This document shows, piece by piece, positions 1-5,145 of a stretch of DNA of 5,145 nt. A program made the position numbers and the translations under genes. The notes under the pieces are model-generated. The model worked only from the letters and a program-made list of their open reading frames with translations. It was not told where the DNA came from and did no database searches. This DNA is from Chromatiales bacterium (GTDB lineage: Bacteria > Pseudomonadota > Gammaproteobacteria > UBA6429 > Thiohalophilaceae). The stretch lies in contig JALXDW010000132.1 in NCBI GenBank assembly GCA_027070385.1, forward strand, positions 1,250-6,394, in the 5' to 3' direction. Each line of letters begins with the position of its first letter. Positions within the stretch are counted from its first letter, which is position 1.

Positions 1-419
1 TTAGCCGTGGAAGTTACCTTGCCTCAAAATTGGTTATTCTGTTCTTTATCAGTGCTTACCAGTCGTTTATTTATACGCTCATTGGCAATAGCATTATGGG
101 CATTCATCAGATGTTTTTGAAATACTGGTTGATTTTGTTCTCTGTTTGGTTTAATGGAAATCTTTTAGGCTTAAATATTTCTGATTCGTTCAAATCCACG
201 GTTACAATTTACATAATAATTCCTTTTTTAATTATTCCGCAAATTATTCTCAGCGGTGTTTTAGTGCCTTTCGATAAATTAAACCCGACAGCTGAAAACC
301 TCGCTGCCTATTTTTATCAACAATTAAGTAATGAATTAAACGACGCACGTGTGGCCGTTAAAAATGTCACTATCTGGGAAACCGATCGCGCCTGTGTCAG
401 CTATACCGAGGAAGATTAA
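1..419 (+). CDS. Chimeric partial ORF: ABC-2 type permease segment joined to QueD-like C-terminus
   Basis: The frame is open from base 3 to the TAA at 417-419. The nearest start-like codon is a TTG at 30, but the frame continues upstream to the window edge with residues typical of the same family (SRGSYLASK), so this is a 5'-truncated gene and not a TTG-started one. Residues up to about 80 (counted from the TTG) are strongly hydrophobic, with about three membrane segments. They contain [25 protein letters not shown] and a segment rich in Ile/Pro ending [14 protein letters not shown]. These resemble the permease domain of large ABC ATPase-permease proteins of Bacteroidetes. From FDKLNP onward the sequence is soluble and reads as the end of a 6-pyruvoyl-tetrahydropterin synthase/QueD family protein ([20 protein letters not shown]). 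I know of no family combining these parts. Artefact or recombination is more likely than a functional fusion. Family assignments are from memory of motifs. Confidence 0.65.
   Translation, partial: SRGSYLASKLVILFFISAYQSFIYTLIGNSIMGIHQMFLKYWLILFSVWFNGNLLGLNISDSFKSTVTIYIIIPFLIIPQIILSGVLVPFDKLNPTAENLAAYFYQQLSNELNDARVAVKNVTIWETDRACVSYTEED
270..419 (+). other. queD: C-terminal third of a QueD / 6-carboxy(pyruvoyl)tetrahydropterin synthase-like protein
   Basis: This is the QueD-like part of the chimeric frame, about 49 codons from Phe (270) to Asp before the TAA. It shows the family's C-terminal pattern: an F-D-x-L-NPTAEN motif, a helix with [12 protein letters not shown], then a strand ending in [10 protein letters not shown]. 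The Glu of the WET motif corresponds to the conserved Glu that anchors the pterin ring in this family. The zinc-binding histidines and catalytic Cys lie in the N-terminal two thirds, which are absent here, so this piece alone cannot be an active enzyme. QueD converts 7,8-dihydroneopterin triphosphate to 6-carboxytetrahydropterin in queuosine synthesis; other members act in pterin pathways. The folE2 gene 2 bp downstream makes the substrate of this enzyme family, which supports the assignment and suggests that an intact queD precedes folE2 in the source genome. Confidence 0.72.
408..412 (+). promoter_or_regulatory. Shine-Dalgarno of folE2 inside the upstream gene end
   Basis: GAGGA lies 9 nt before the folE2 ATG and is embedded in the last Glu-Glu codons of the upstream frame. 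Only 2 bp separate that frame's stop from the ATG, so translational coupling is likely. Confidence 0.6.
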
Positions 420-421
420 TC

Positions 422-1207
422 ATGAGCAATGCACCGATTGCAGATGTACAAAATAGCAAAGATACTCGCCATATCCCGATTAACAAAGTCGGCATTAAAG
501 ATATTCGTCACCCGGTTAAAGTACGGGATCGGACTGAGGGTGAACAACACACTATTGCCAATTTTAATATGTACGTTAATCTCCCTCACGACTTTAAAGG
601 CACCCATATGTCACGTTTTGTTGAAATCCTCAACAAACATGAACGTGAAATTTCTGTTAAATCCTTTAAAGAAATGCTGATTGAAATGGCTGAATTATTG
701 GAAGCCAAGTCCGGGCATATCGAAATGTCATTCCCTTATTTTGTAAACAAAACCGCACCGGCATCCGGTGTGCAAAGCCTGCTGGATTATGATGTCACCT
801 TTACTGGTGAAATCCATGACGGCCTAACTGAATTAAAAGTTAAAATTGTTGTGCCTGTTACCAGTCTTTGTCCTTGCTCGAAAAAAATATCGGATTATGG
901 TGCACATAACCAGCGTTCACATGTCACAGTAACAGCAACCATTAAAGAATTTATCTGGGTGGAAGAACTGATCGATCTAGTAGAAAAACAGGCTTCATGT
1001 GAACTTTATGGTTTACTGAAACGCCCGGATGAAAAAATTGTGACAGAGCGTGCTTATGATAATCCAAAATTTGTTGAAGATATGGTACGTGATGTAGCCG
1101 CACAGCTTAACAAAGAAGAACGTGTCTCAGCCTATGTGGTTGAATCAGAAAACTTTGAATCCATTCATAACCACTCAGCTTACGCATTGATTGAAAAGGT
1201 TAAATAA
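422..1207 (+). CDS. folE2: GTP cyclohydrolase FolE2 (type IB)
   Basis: FolE2 converts GTP to 7,8-dihydroneopterin triphosphate, the first step of folate synthesis and of the 7-deazaguanine (queuosine) branch. It is a cytosolic, metal-dependent enzyme of the tunnelling fold, unrelated in sequence to the zinc enzyme FolE. The 261-residue length is usual for the family. Hallmarks seen are DVQNSKDTR (8-16), [10 protein letters not shown] (23-32), [13 protein letters not shown] (43-55), [13 protein letters not shown] (59-71), the metal-site segment SLCPCSK (148-154) followed by AHNQRSH (161-167), [16 protein letters not shown] (209-224) and [18 protein letters not shown] near the end. Cys150, the His residues of the AHNQRSH motif and the SIHNHSA motif are the likely metal and catalytic residues by family analogy. 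The ATG has a good Shine-Dalgarno. It is paired with the queD-like tail upstream. In other bacteria folE2 can be induced by zinc starvation through Zur, but its promoter is not visible here. Confidence 0.96.
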   Translation: MSNAPIADVQNSKDTRHIPINKVGIKDIRHPVKVRDRTEGEQHTIANFNMYVNLPHDFKGTHMSRFVEILNKHEREISVKSFKEMLIEMAELLEAKSGHIEMSFPYFVNKTAPASGVQSLLDYDVTFTGEIHDGLTELKVKIVVPVTSLCPCSKKISDYGAHNQRSHVTVTATIKEFIWVEELIDLVEKQASCELYGLLKRPDEKIVTERAYDNPKFVEDMVRDVAAQLNKEERVSAYVVESENFESIHNHSAYALIEKVK

Positions 1208-1314
1208 AATCGCTGCTTTATCTTCAAGGCGGTAATACGGCAACCTTGTTATTACTGGATATACGGTAATAAATAGTCGTGCTACCGCTCGCAATAATGA
1301 GCCATAGTGTAAAA
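1208..1314. other. Convergent intergenic gap with two adjacent short hairpins
   Basis: This 107-bp gap separates folE2 from the oppositely oriented protease gene. CAAGG (1225-1229) can pair with CCTTG (1244-1248), and immediately after it TTATTACTG (1249-1257) can pair with CGGTAATAA (1264-1272) around a GATATA loop, giving nine pairs including one G-U. The octamer CGGTAATA occurs twice (1230-1237, 1264-1271), so TATTACTG could pair with either copy. No convincing T-run follows on either strand; only TTATTA follows the first hairpin on the plus strand. The stretch may terminate the two converging transcripts, but the evidence for an intrinsic terminator is weak. No gene is seen in it. Confidence 0.35.
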
Positions 1315-1989
1315 TTATTTTTTCTTTAGAATCATCACTTGTTTGGTTCGGGTCATCTCGGTGTATTTTAAAAATGAGTTGCCCAGTAAAACATGCCCGG
1401 ATAAACGTGGTATTACCGCAGCTTCAACATTATGTAAAACAATATCACCAACACGTACGGTATTGAGTTTAATTTTATAAATTGCCGTTGTACCACTGGC
1501 GGTTCCTGCAAAACCGGGATCGCCACGAAAATAATTAATCCCCATCCGTTTTGCCAATGACTCACTCAATGCTATCCATGTTGCACCGGTGTCTACCATA
1601 AAAGTCACTGCAAATTTGTTAATATAGCCATGCGTAACATACATATCACCTTGCGGCCAAATCTTGGCTATTTGCTCTTTTTTAGGCTTACCGCGTCCCC
1701 CTTCCAAACCAAAACTGACATGGCCACCTAGTTTATGGCGGCTTTTTTTATTACCCTTGCGTAAGATAATAGTGTCATAATCAATTTCAGAAAGAATGAT
1801 TCCTTCCGGTGTTTTATCACCCACTCTTAATTTATGTTTGGTGCCATCGACTTTTAAAATAACCGTATCGCCAAAAATGGCCATAACAACGACGTCAGTG
1901 GCTTGCGCAGAACGAACATGAAGCAGTACACCAATCAACAATGTTGAAATAAAAATACTGATTTTTTTATGTGCTTGCCGATGTTGCAT
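1315..1989 (-). CDS. Secreted retropepsin-like (clan AA) aspartic protease with N-terminal beta-rich domain
   Basis: The protein has 224 residues. It begins with basic residues and a hydrophobic stretch (about 10-24) ending in RSAQA, a plausible signal peptide cleaved near residue 30, so it is probably periplasmic. Residues 32-90 form a small beta-rich domain with alternating VILKVDGTKHKLRVGDKTPEG and TIILRKGNKKSRHKLG patterns, which resembles the homology region of GspC-like proteins. Residues 115-220 are a retropepsin fold, with catalytic motif DTGAT at 133-137 and the hydrophobic-Gly element VLLGNSFL at 200-207. It matches the TIGR02281-type family. A single catalytic Asp means the active enzyme should be a homodimer. 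Its substrate is unknown. The ATG start is chosen because it gives an intact signal peptide, although the upstream Shine-Dalgarno is poor. It lies 31 bp after the preceding minus-strand gene and may be the last gene of that transcript. Confidence 0.85.
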   Translation of the reverse strand: MQHRQAHKKISIFISTLLIGVLLHVRSAQATDVVVMAIFGDTVILKVDGTKHKLRVGDKTPEGIILSEIDYDTIILRKGNKKSRHKLGGHVSFGLEGGRGKPKKEQIAKIWPQGDMYVTHGYINKFAVTFMVDTGATWIALSESLAKRMGINYFRGDPGFAGTASGTTAIYKIKLNTVRVGDIVLHNVEAAVIPRLSGHVLLGNSFLKYTEMTRTKQVMILKKK

Positions 1990-2020
1990 TACTTAAACGT
2001 CTCGCTAAGGTACCCGCTGA

Positions 2021-2443
2021 TTACCGGTTATATTGACCGATTCTATAACGTTCTCCCTCGGGAAAATCAAAATCAATCTTGACTCTGTCTTTACTCCAGC
2101 CATGTACTTTGTCATGGGCTTCGACATAAATAATAGCATTTTCTGGTAATTTTACACCCGACAGGCTACGGGTAAAGGGTTGCTCATGCTCATGCGGATG
2201 GTATAAAACACGTTTAGCCAGCACCTTCCCGTCTTCATCAACCACTTGCCAGGCATCTGCATAGTGATCCCAACCTGTATCATTATGTTTTAATGTCACA
2301 TGGAATACCCAGCTTTTACCACCATTATTTGACCTTAACTCAACCATTTTAATTTCCACATTGCCAGCTTGTATCGGCAAAGACAAAGCCATAAAGGGTA
2401 ATAATAAAACCAGTAAGCGTACCCATTTAATCAAACAAAACAT
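2021..2443 (-). CDS. Small secreted protein of unknown function with a His-rich motif
   Basis: The start is set at the ATG at 2443 (140 residues). A GGAGG lies 5 nt upstream of it, whereas the TTG 12 nt further up overlaps that Shine-Dalgarno. Residues 1-26 look like a signal peptide (basic start, LLVLLLPFMALSL core, PIQA cleavage site), so the mature protein of about 114 residues is probably periplasmic. It appears all-beta, with alternating strands such as SWVFHVTLKH, DGKVLAKRVLYH and NAIIYVEAHD, as in a single beta-sandwich. Distinct motifs are HNDTGWDHYADAWQV (53-67), HPHEHEQPFTRS (82-93) and AHDKVHGW (109-116). Similar short secreted proteins with the DTGWDHYAD and HPHxxEQPFTRSL patterns exist in other proteobacteria as hypotheticals. 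Many His residues suggest possible metal binding, but this is inference. It follows pgpA by 18 bp, so co-transcription is likely. Confidence 0.8.
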   Translation of the reverse strand: MFCLIKWVRLLVLLLPFMALSLPIQAGNVEIKMVELRSNNGGKSWVFHVTLKHNDTGWDHYADAWQVVDEDGKVLAKRVLYHPHEHEQPFTRSLSGVKLPENAIIYVEAHDKVHGWSKDRVKIDFDFPEGERYRIGQYNR

Positions 2444-2448
2444 CCTAA

Positions 2449-2453
2449 CCTCC
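2449..2453 (-). promoter_or_regulatory. Shine-Dalgarno fixing the start of the small secreted protein
   Basis: GGAGG on the minus strand ends 5 nt before the ATG at 2443. The alternative TTG at 2455 overlaps this site and has no good ribosome binding site of its own, so the ATG is preferred. Confidence 0.7.
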
Positions 2454-2461
2454 AAATAATA

Positions 2462-2989
2462 TCAAGCTCCAAAAAATATTAAACCAACATATAAAACAGC
2501 AGCCGCAAAAACACCGGCAATCACATCATCAAACATCACGCCAAAACCATTTTTAACATTCTTATCCACCCAACTCGCTGGCCAGGGTTTAAAAATATCA
2601 AAAAAACGAAAAATAAAGAAACCAGCCATAATCCATATTGCAAGTTCAAAAACAGATAGCGATGCATAAGGTACCACAAACATCGTCACAAAATAGCCGA
2701 CCACTTCATCCCAGACAATCGCACCATGATCGGCCATCCCTAACACCTTCCCCGTGTAATGCGCACAAACACACCCCGGAATAAAAAGAATGGCAAATAA
2801 AATTAAAAAATTCAGGGGTTGTGATATGGACCAGTCAACATAATGTGCCACCAGAATATACAAAGGAATTGCTGCTAATGTACCCACTGTCCCCGATGCA
2901 AACGGTGATAATCCTGACCCCAGCCACATACTGATTGCATGTAGCGGATTTAATAACATTTTTGCTGTTGCTTTTTTTACTGCAGGCAT
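2462..2989 (-). CDS. pgpA: Phosphatidylglycerophosphatase A
   Basis: PgpA is an inner-membrane enzyme that removes the phosphate from phosphatidylglycerophosphate to give phosphatidylglycerol. The 175-residue length is close to the usual 160-175. Family motifs are present in order: GSGLSPFASGTVGT (24-37), the DHGAIVWDEVVGY acidic motif (87-99), RFFDIFKPWP (128-137) and MFDDVIAG (152-159). The Asp/Glu residues of the WDE and FDD motifs are the expected Mg2+-binding catalytic residues by family analogy. Hydrophobic segments at about 36-50, 59-77, 98-130 (probably two) and 157-173 fit a polytopic membrane protein. The ATG is preceded by AAGGA at about 9 nt spacing. It sits 27 bp after thiL, the usual thiL-pgpA neighbourhood of Gammaproteobacteria. 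The gene looks intact. Confidence 0.95.
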   Translation of the reverse strand: MPAVKKATAKMLLNPLHAISMWLGSGLSPFASGTVGTLAAIPLYILVAHYVDWSISQPLNFLILFAILFIPGCVCAHYTGKVLGMADHGAIVWDEVVGYFVTMFVVPYASLSVFELAIWIMAGFFIFRFFDIFKPWPASWVDKNVKNGFGVMFDDVIAGVFAAAVLYVGLIFFGA

Positions 2990-3016
2990 ATCTATACATC
3001 CTTACTATCTAAACGA

Positions 3017-3976
3017 TTACGCACTAAAATGTTCGTAACCTGCAACTGGCAAATTAACCAGCGTATTATTATCAAACAGTTTAACACCTTTTTCTGTAAC
3101 CACTTCACCAATACAGGTTATCGGGATATCCAGTTGCTCAGCTATCTTATCCAGTGTAATTTGTCTGGATACCGGAACCGTAAAAACAAGCTCATAATCA
3201 TCGCCTCCTGTTAAGGCATAACGACGTGCTGTATCAACATCATCTATCCGTGGCAATGGAATCGCATTTAAATCCAGTTTAATGCCACAATCACTGGCAT
3301 CAGCAATATGAGTGATGTCGGCCAACAAGCCATCCGAAATATCAATGCAAGATGTTGCAATACCCATTAAGCGCAAACCCAGATCCACTCGCGCACTGGG
3401 CTGGTTCAAGCGCGAGATAAAATAGGACTGATTTTCACTCGGCTTTTCACCCCCCATTAAACAGGCTAATCCGTATGCTGCTTCACCAGTACAACCACTC
3501 ATATAAACTTTATCACCAACTTTTGCAGTTGAACGTAACAACCCCTGAGAGTTTGCAATATGTCCTGCCAAAGTAATGCTAATACTTAGTGGACCACGCG
3601 TTGTATCTCCACCGATCAACTCAAGCTGATAGTTAGCGGCAAGCTGTTGCAAACCACCGGAAAATTCGGCTAACCAGTGAGCATTGGCCTCGGGAAGTGA
3701 CAAGTTTAAAGTAAACCATTTGGGGCTCGCTCCCATTGCCGCCAAGTCGCTTAAATTAACAGCAAGTGCTTTATAACCAATATCAAAAGCAGATGTGTTT
3801 TCAGGAAAATGGATACCGGCATTCAATGTATCGGTACATACAACCAGTTGCTCATTACCTGGAACAGAAACAATGGCTGCATCATCCCCAATACCAAGAT
3901 GAATATCTGTTACGTTTTTTTGCGTCGTTATTTTAGAAAAATATTGTTTGATAATATCAAATTCTAAAAGCGGCAT
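3017..3976 (-). CDS. thiL: Thiamine-monophosphate kinase
   Basis: ThiL phosphorylates thiamine monophosphate with ATP to give thiamine diphosphate, the active cofactor. It is cytosolic. The start is set at the ATG at 3976 (319 residues, beginning MPLLEFDII), because a GAGG lies 6 nt upstream of it; the TTG two codons earlier abuts that Shine-Dalgarno. The protein belongs to the PurM/AIR-synthase-like superfamily. Visible motifs are GIGDDAA (28-34), CTDTLNAGIHF (47-57), NLSDLAAMGA (74-83), IGGDTTRG (121-128), the NQPSARVDLG segment (191-200), DISDGL (212-217) and GGDDYEL (257-263). The Asp-rich loops bind the Mg2+ ions and nucleotide in this family. The C-terminal GYEHF resembles gammaproteobacterial homologues. 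All expected motifs are present, so it is likely functional. It follows nusB after 148 bp and precedes pgpA by 27 bp. Confidence 0.96.
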   Translation of the reverse strand: MPLLEFDIIKQYFSKITTQKNVTDIHLGIGDDAAIVSVPGNEQLVVCTDTLNAGIHFPENTSAFDIGYKALAVNLSDLAAMGASPKWFTLNLSLPEANAHWLAEFSGGLQQLAANYQLELIGGDTTRGPLSISITLAGHIANSQGLLRSTAKVGDKVYMSGCTGEAAYGLACLMGGEKPSENQSYFISRLNQPSARVDLGLRLMGIATSCIDISDGLLADITHIADASDCGIKLDLNAIPLPRIDDVDTARRYALTGGDDYELVFTVPVSRQITLDKIAEQLDIPITCIGEVVTEKGVKLFDNNTLVNLPVAGYEHFSA

Positions 3977-3982
3977 AATCAA

Positions 3983-3986
3983 CCTC
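3983..3986 (-). promoter_or_regulatory. Shine-Dalgarno fixing the thiL start
   Basis: GAGG on the minus strand lies 6 nt before the ATG at 3976 and directly touches the TTG at 3982. The spacing therefore supports the ATG as the start. Confidence 0.7.
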
Positions 3987-4124
3987 AGATTTAAGCAAAG
4001 AACAGGATTGCCTTATTTCATGGCGAATGACAGATAAAAGCCCTCGCAAACAATGTCACGCAGCCTCATTTAACATAAAACAATAAGGAACCATTGCAAA
4101 ATGTCAGACTTACTCAATTAATTA

Positions 4125-4559
4125 TTATTTTTTATTGGCTTTAAATTCAACGGCTCGATTCTGTTCAGCTACCTTGTCTAAAATTCCATTTACAAATTTA
4201 TGGCTTTGTTCTGCGCCAAATGTTTTGGCTAATTCAATGGACTCATTGATAATAACTTTATATGGAATTTCTATTTTCTGGGTCAACTCATAAACAGCTA
4301 ATTGTAAAATTGCCCGTTCAACCGGATCAACTTCATCAATACTACGACTTAAAAAAGGCCGCAGTGTTTCATTTAAAATATCAACCATTGAGGATACTTT
4401 ATAGATTAACTCTTCAAAATATGGCTCATCAATGTTTTTACCGCGTTTAGCATCTAGACATTGCGCTGCAATATCATTAATTTTATTACCACTAAGATGC
4501 CATTCATATAACCCTTGAACAGCAAGTTGCCTTGCACGACTACGAGCACTTACTTTCAT
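4125..4559 (-). CDS. nusB: Transcription antitermination factor NusB
   Basis: NusB binds boxA RNA together with NusE (ribosomal protein S10) and helps RNA polymerase read through rRNA operons; it also supports rRNA folding during transcription. It is a small, all-helical, RNA-binding cytosolic protein. The 144-residue length is close to the 139 residues of the E. coli protein. Family signatures are the Arg-rich N-terminal helix SARSRARQLAVQGLYEW (4-20), VDPVERAILQLAVYEL (77-92), PYKVIINESIELAKTFG (99-115) and SHKFVNGILDKVA (119-131). The ATG start keeps the arginine-rich boxA-binding helix at the expected position, although the Shine-Dalgarno (AAGG, about 11 nt away) is weak. It follows ribH, as in most Gammaproteobacteria, but with an unusually wide 131-bp gap. 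Confidence 0.96.
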   Translation of the reverse strand: MKVSARSRARQLAVQGLYEWHLSGNKINDIAAQCLDAKRGKNIDEPYFEELIYKVSSMVDILNETLRPFLSRSIDEVDPVERAILQLAVYELTQKIEIPYKVIINESIELAKTFGAEQSHKFVNGILDKVAEQNRAVEFKANKK

Positions 4560-4582
4560 TTAGTCTTAGACCTTAAAATATA

Positions 4583-4588
4583 TTTATA
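4583..4588 (-). promoter_or_regulatory. Possible -10 element upstream of nusB
   Basis: TATAAA on the minus strand lies about 23 bp before the nusB ATG, a plausible position for a promoter with a short leader. No good -35 hexamer is seen 16-18 bp further up, so this is a weak candidate for internal transcription of nusB and the genes after it. Confidence 0.2.
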
Positions 4589-4634
4589 GTACACACACAT
4601 AGCGAAAAGCCATAAAATCCGGCTGCAAATGAGT

Positions 4635-4657
4635 AAACAAATATTTTATGTTTGTTT
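4635..4657. repeat. AT-rich inverted repeat between ribH and nusB
   Basis: AAACAAA (4635-4641) and TTTGTTT (4651-4657) form a perfect 7-bp stem around a 9-nt loop. The flanking GCAAA (4625-4629) and TTTGC (4655-4659) offer a second, wider pairing. In the direction of ribH transcription it is not followed by a T-run, so it is not a standard terminator. It could act as an RNA-processing or attenuation hairpin, or be a chance feature of AT-rich DNA. Confidence 0.35.
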
Positions 4658-4690
4658 GCAACACGATGATATAGCTTTGTCGCATTCGTG

Positions 4691-5145
4691 CTAACCGATT
4701 TCTTTTAACAAATTGACCATTTCAATTGCAGACAAGGTGGCTTCTGCACCTTTGTTTCCTGCTTTTGTGCCTGAACGCTCAATCGCCTGTTCAATCGTAT
4801 CGACTGTTAACACACCAAAGGAAACCGGAATATCCGCTTGCAAGGAAACGGCTGACATGCCTTTAACACATTCACCAGCAACAAAATCAAAATGTGGTGT
4901 ACCACCACGGATCACTGCACCCAATGCAATAATTGCATCATATTGTTTTTTATTCGCCATACGTTGAATCGCCAGTGGTAATTCAAAAGCACCGGGCACG
5001 CGTACTACTTCAATATCTGCTTCTGCTGCACCATGACGTTTTAAAGTGTCAACCGCACCTTCAAGTAAACTTTCTACAACAAAACTGTTAAACCGTGCAA
5101 CGGCAATACCAAAACGTGCGCCTTTAACAATCAAATTACCTTCTA
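4691..5145 (-). CDS. ribH: 6,7-dimethyl-8-ribityllumazine synthase, 5' end beyond the window
   Basis: RibH condenses 5-amino-6-ribitylamino-uracil with 3,4-dihydroxy-2-butanone 4-phosphate to make lumazine, the penultimate step of riboflavin synthesis. It is cytosolic, and the family typically forms pentamers or icosahedral shells. The visible part (about 150 codons) has [16 protein letters not shown], the VPGAFELP loop, the [19 protein letters not shown] segment whose His after GTP is the catalytic histidine of the family, [10 protein letters not shown], and the phosphate-binding [11 protein letters not shown] near the end. A TTG codon at 5134 could be mistaken for a start, but the frame continues upstream through Glu-Gly-Asn to the edge, matching the usual EGNL...G N-terminus. 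Only a few N-terminal residues should be missing. The stop is TAG. It heads the ribH-nusB-thiL-pgpA run. Confidence 0.96.
   Translation of the reverse strand, partial: EGNLIVKGARFGIAVARFNSFVVESLLEGAVDTLKRHGAAEADIEVVRVPGAFELPLAIQRMANKKQYDAIIALGAVIRGGTPHFDFVAGECVKGMSAVSLQADIPVSFGVLTVDTIEQAIERSGTKAGNKGAEATLSAIEMVNLLKEIG

Noticed and set aside
30..419. Complete 129-residue membrane protein starting at TTG 30
   Set aside because: The frame stays open to the left edge with family-like residues and no Shine-Dalgarno is seen at the TTG, so it is a truncated, internally joined frame.
429..680. Overlapping plus-strand ORF of 83 codons inside folE2, and the minus-strand ORF at 416-607
   Set aside because: Both lie inside the highly conserved folE2 reading frame and their proteins show no family motifs.
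3029..3214. Plus-strand ORF opposite the thiL end
   Set aside because: It is antisense to conserved ThiL motifs, with a low-complexity product and no ribosome binding site.
3977..4124. TPP riboswitch or sigma70 promoter upstream of thiL
   Set aside because: The CTGAGG here is the Shine-Dalgarno region and the rest of the TPP aptamer consensus is missing. The best promoter-like pair (TTGCAA, 16 bp, TATGTT) matches only 4 of 6 bases in each hexamer.
4262..4450. Plus-strand ORF opposite nusB
   Set aside because: It is antisense to conserved NusB helices and shows no recognisable motif.
4591..4600. Short AC dinucleotide repeat
   Set aside because: Four to five repeat units are too short to be meaningful beyond chance.
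4713..4967. Plus-strand ORF of 84 codons opposite ribH
   Set aside because: It is antisense to the conserved ribH catalytic region and is explained by codon bias on the other strand.

Overview
The window looks like an AT-rich gammaproteobacterial chromosome segment. The order ribH-nusB-thiL-pgpA on the minus strand is a classic gammaproteobacterial housekeeping cluster. The protein sequences and the accompanying folE2 remind me most of methanotroph-like (Methylococcales) or Thiotrichales-type genomes; that placement is inference from memory of the families, not a search result.

Layout. Plus strand: bases 1-419 are an open frame that enters from the left edge and appears chimeric. Its first two thirds read as the membrane domain of a Bacteroidetes-type ABC transporter, and its last third as the C-terminus of a QueD/6-pyruvoyl-tetrahydropterin synthase-like protein. 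folE2 (422-1207) follows after 2 bp. A convergent gap (1208-1314) holds short inverted repeats. Minus strand, in transcription order from the right edge: ribH (cut by the window end), nusB, thiL, pgpA, a small secreted protein of unknown function, and a secreted retropepsin-like aspartic protease. For thiL and the small secreted protein, Shine-Dalgarno position places the start at an internal ATG rather than at an upstream TTG.

How the genes fit together. RibH makes the riboflavin precursor lumazine, NusB is a transcription antitermination factor, ThiL makes thiamine diphosphate and PgpA makes phosphatidylglycerol. The set reflects co-inherited growth genes rather than one pathway. The last two minus-strand genes encode envelope proteins and may be co-transcribed with pgpA. 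On the other strand FolE2 makes dihydroneopterin triphosphate, the substrate of the QueD family, so the queD-like tail and folE2 form a coherent pterin/7-deazaguanine pair.

I found no CRISPR array, mobile element, RNA gene, riboswitch or defence system. The item most worth checking is the in-frame chimera at the left end. A six-codon stretch (Phe-Asp-Lys-Leu-Asn-Pro) plausible in both parent families sits exactly at the join, which suggests an assembly chimera or a microhomology-driven recombination more than a new fusion protein.
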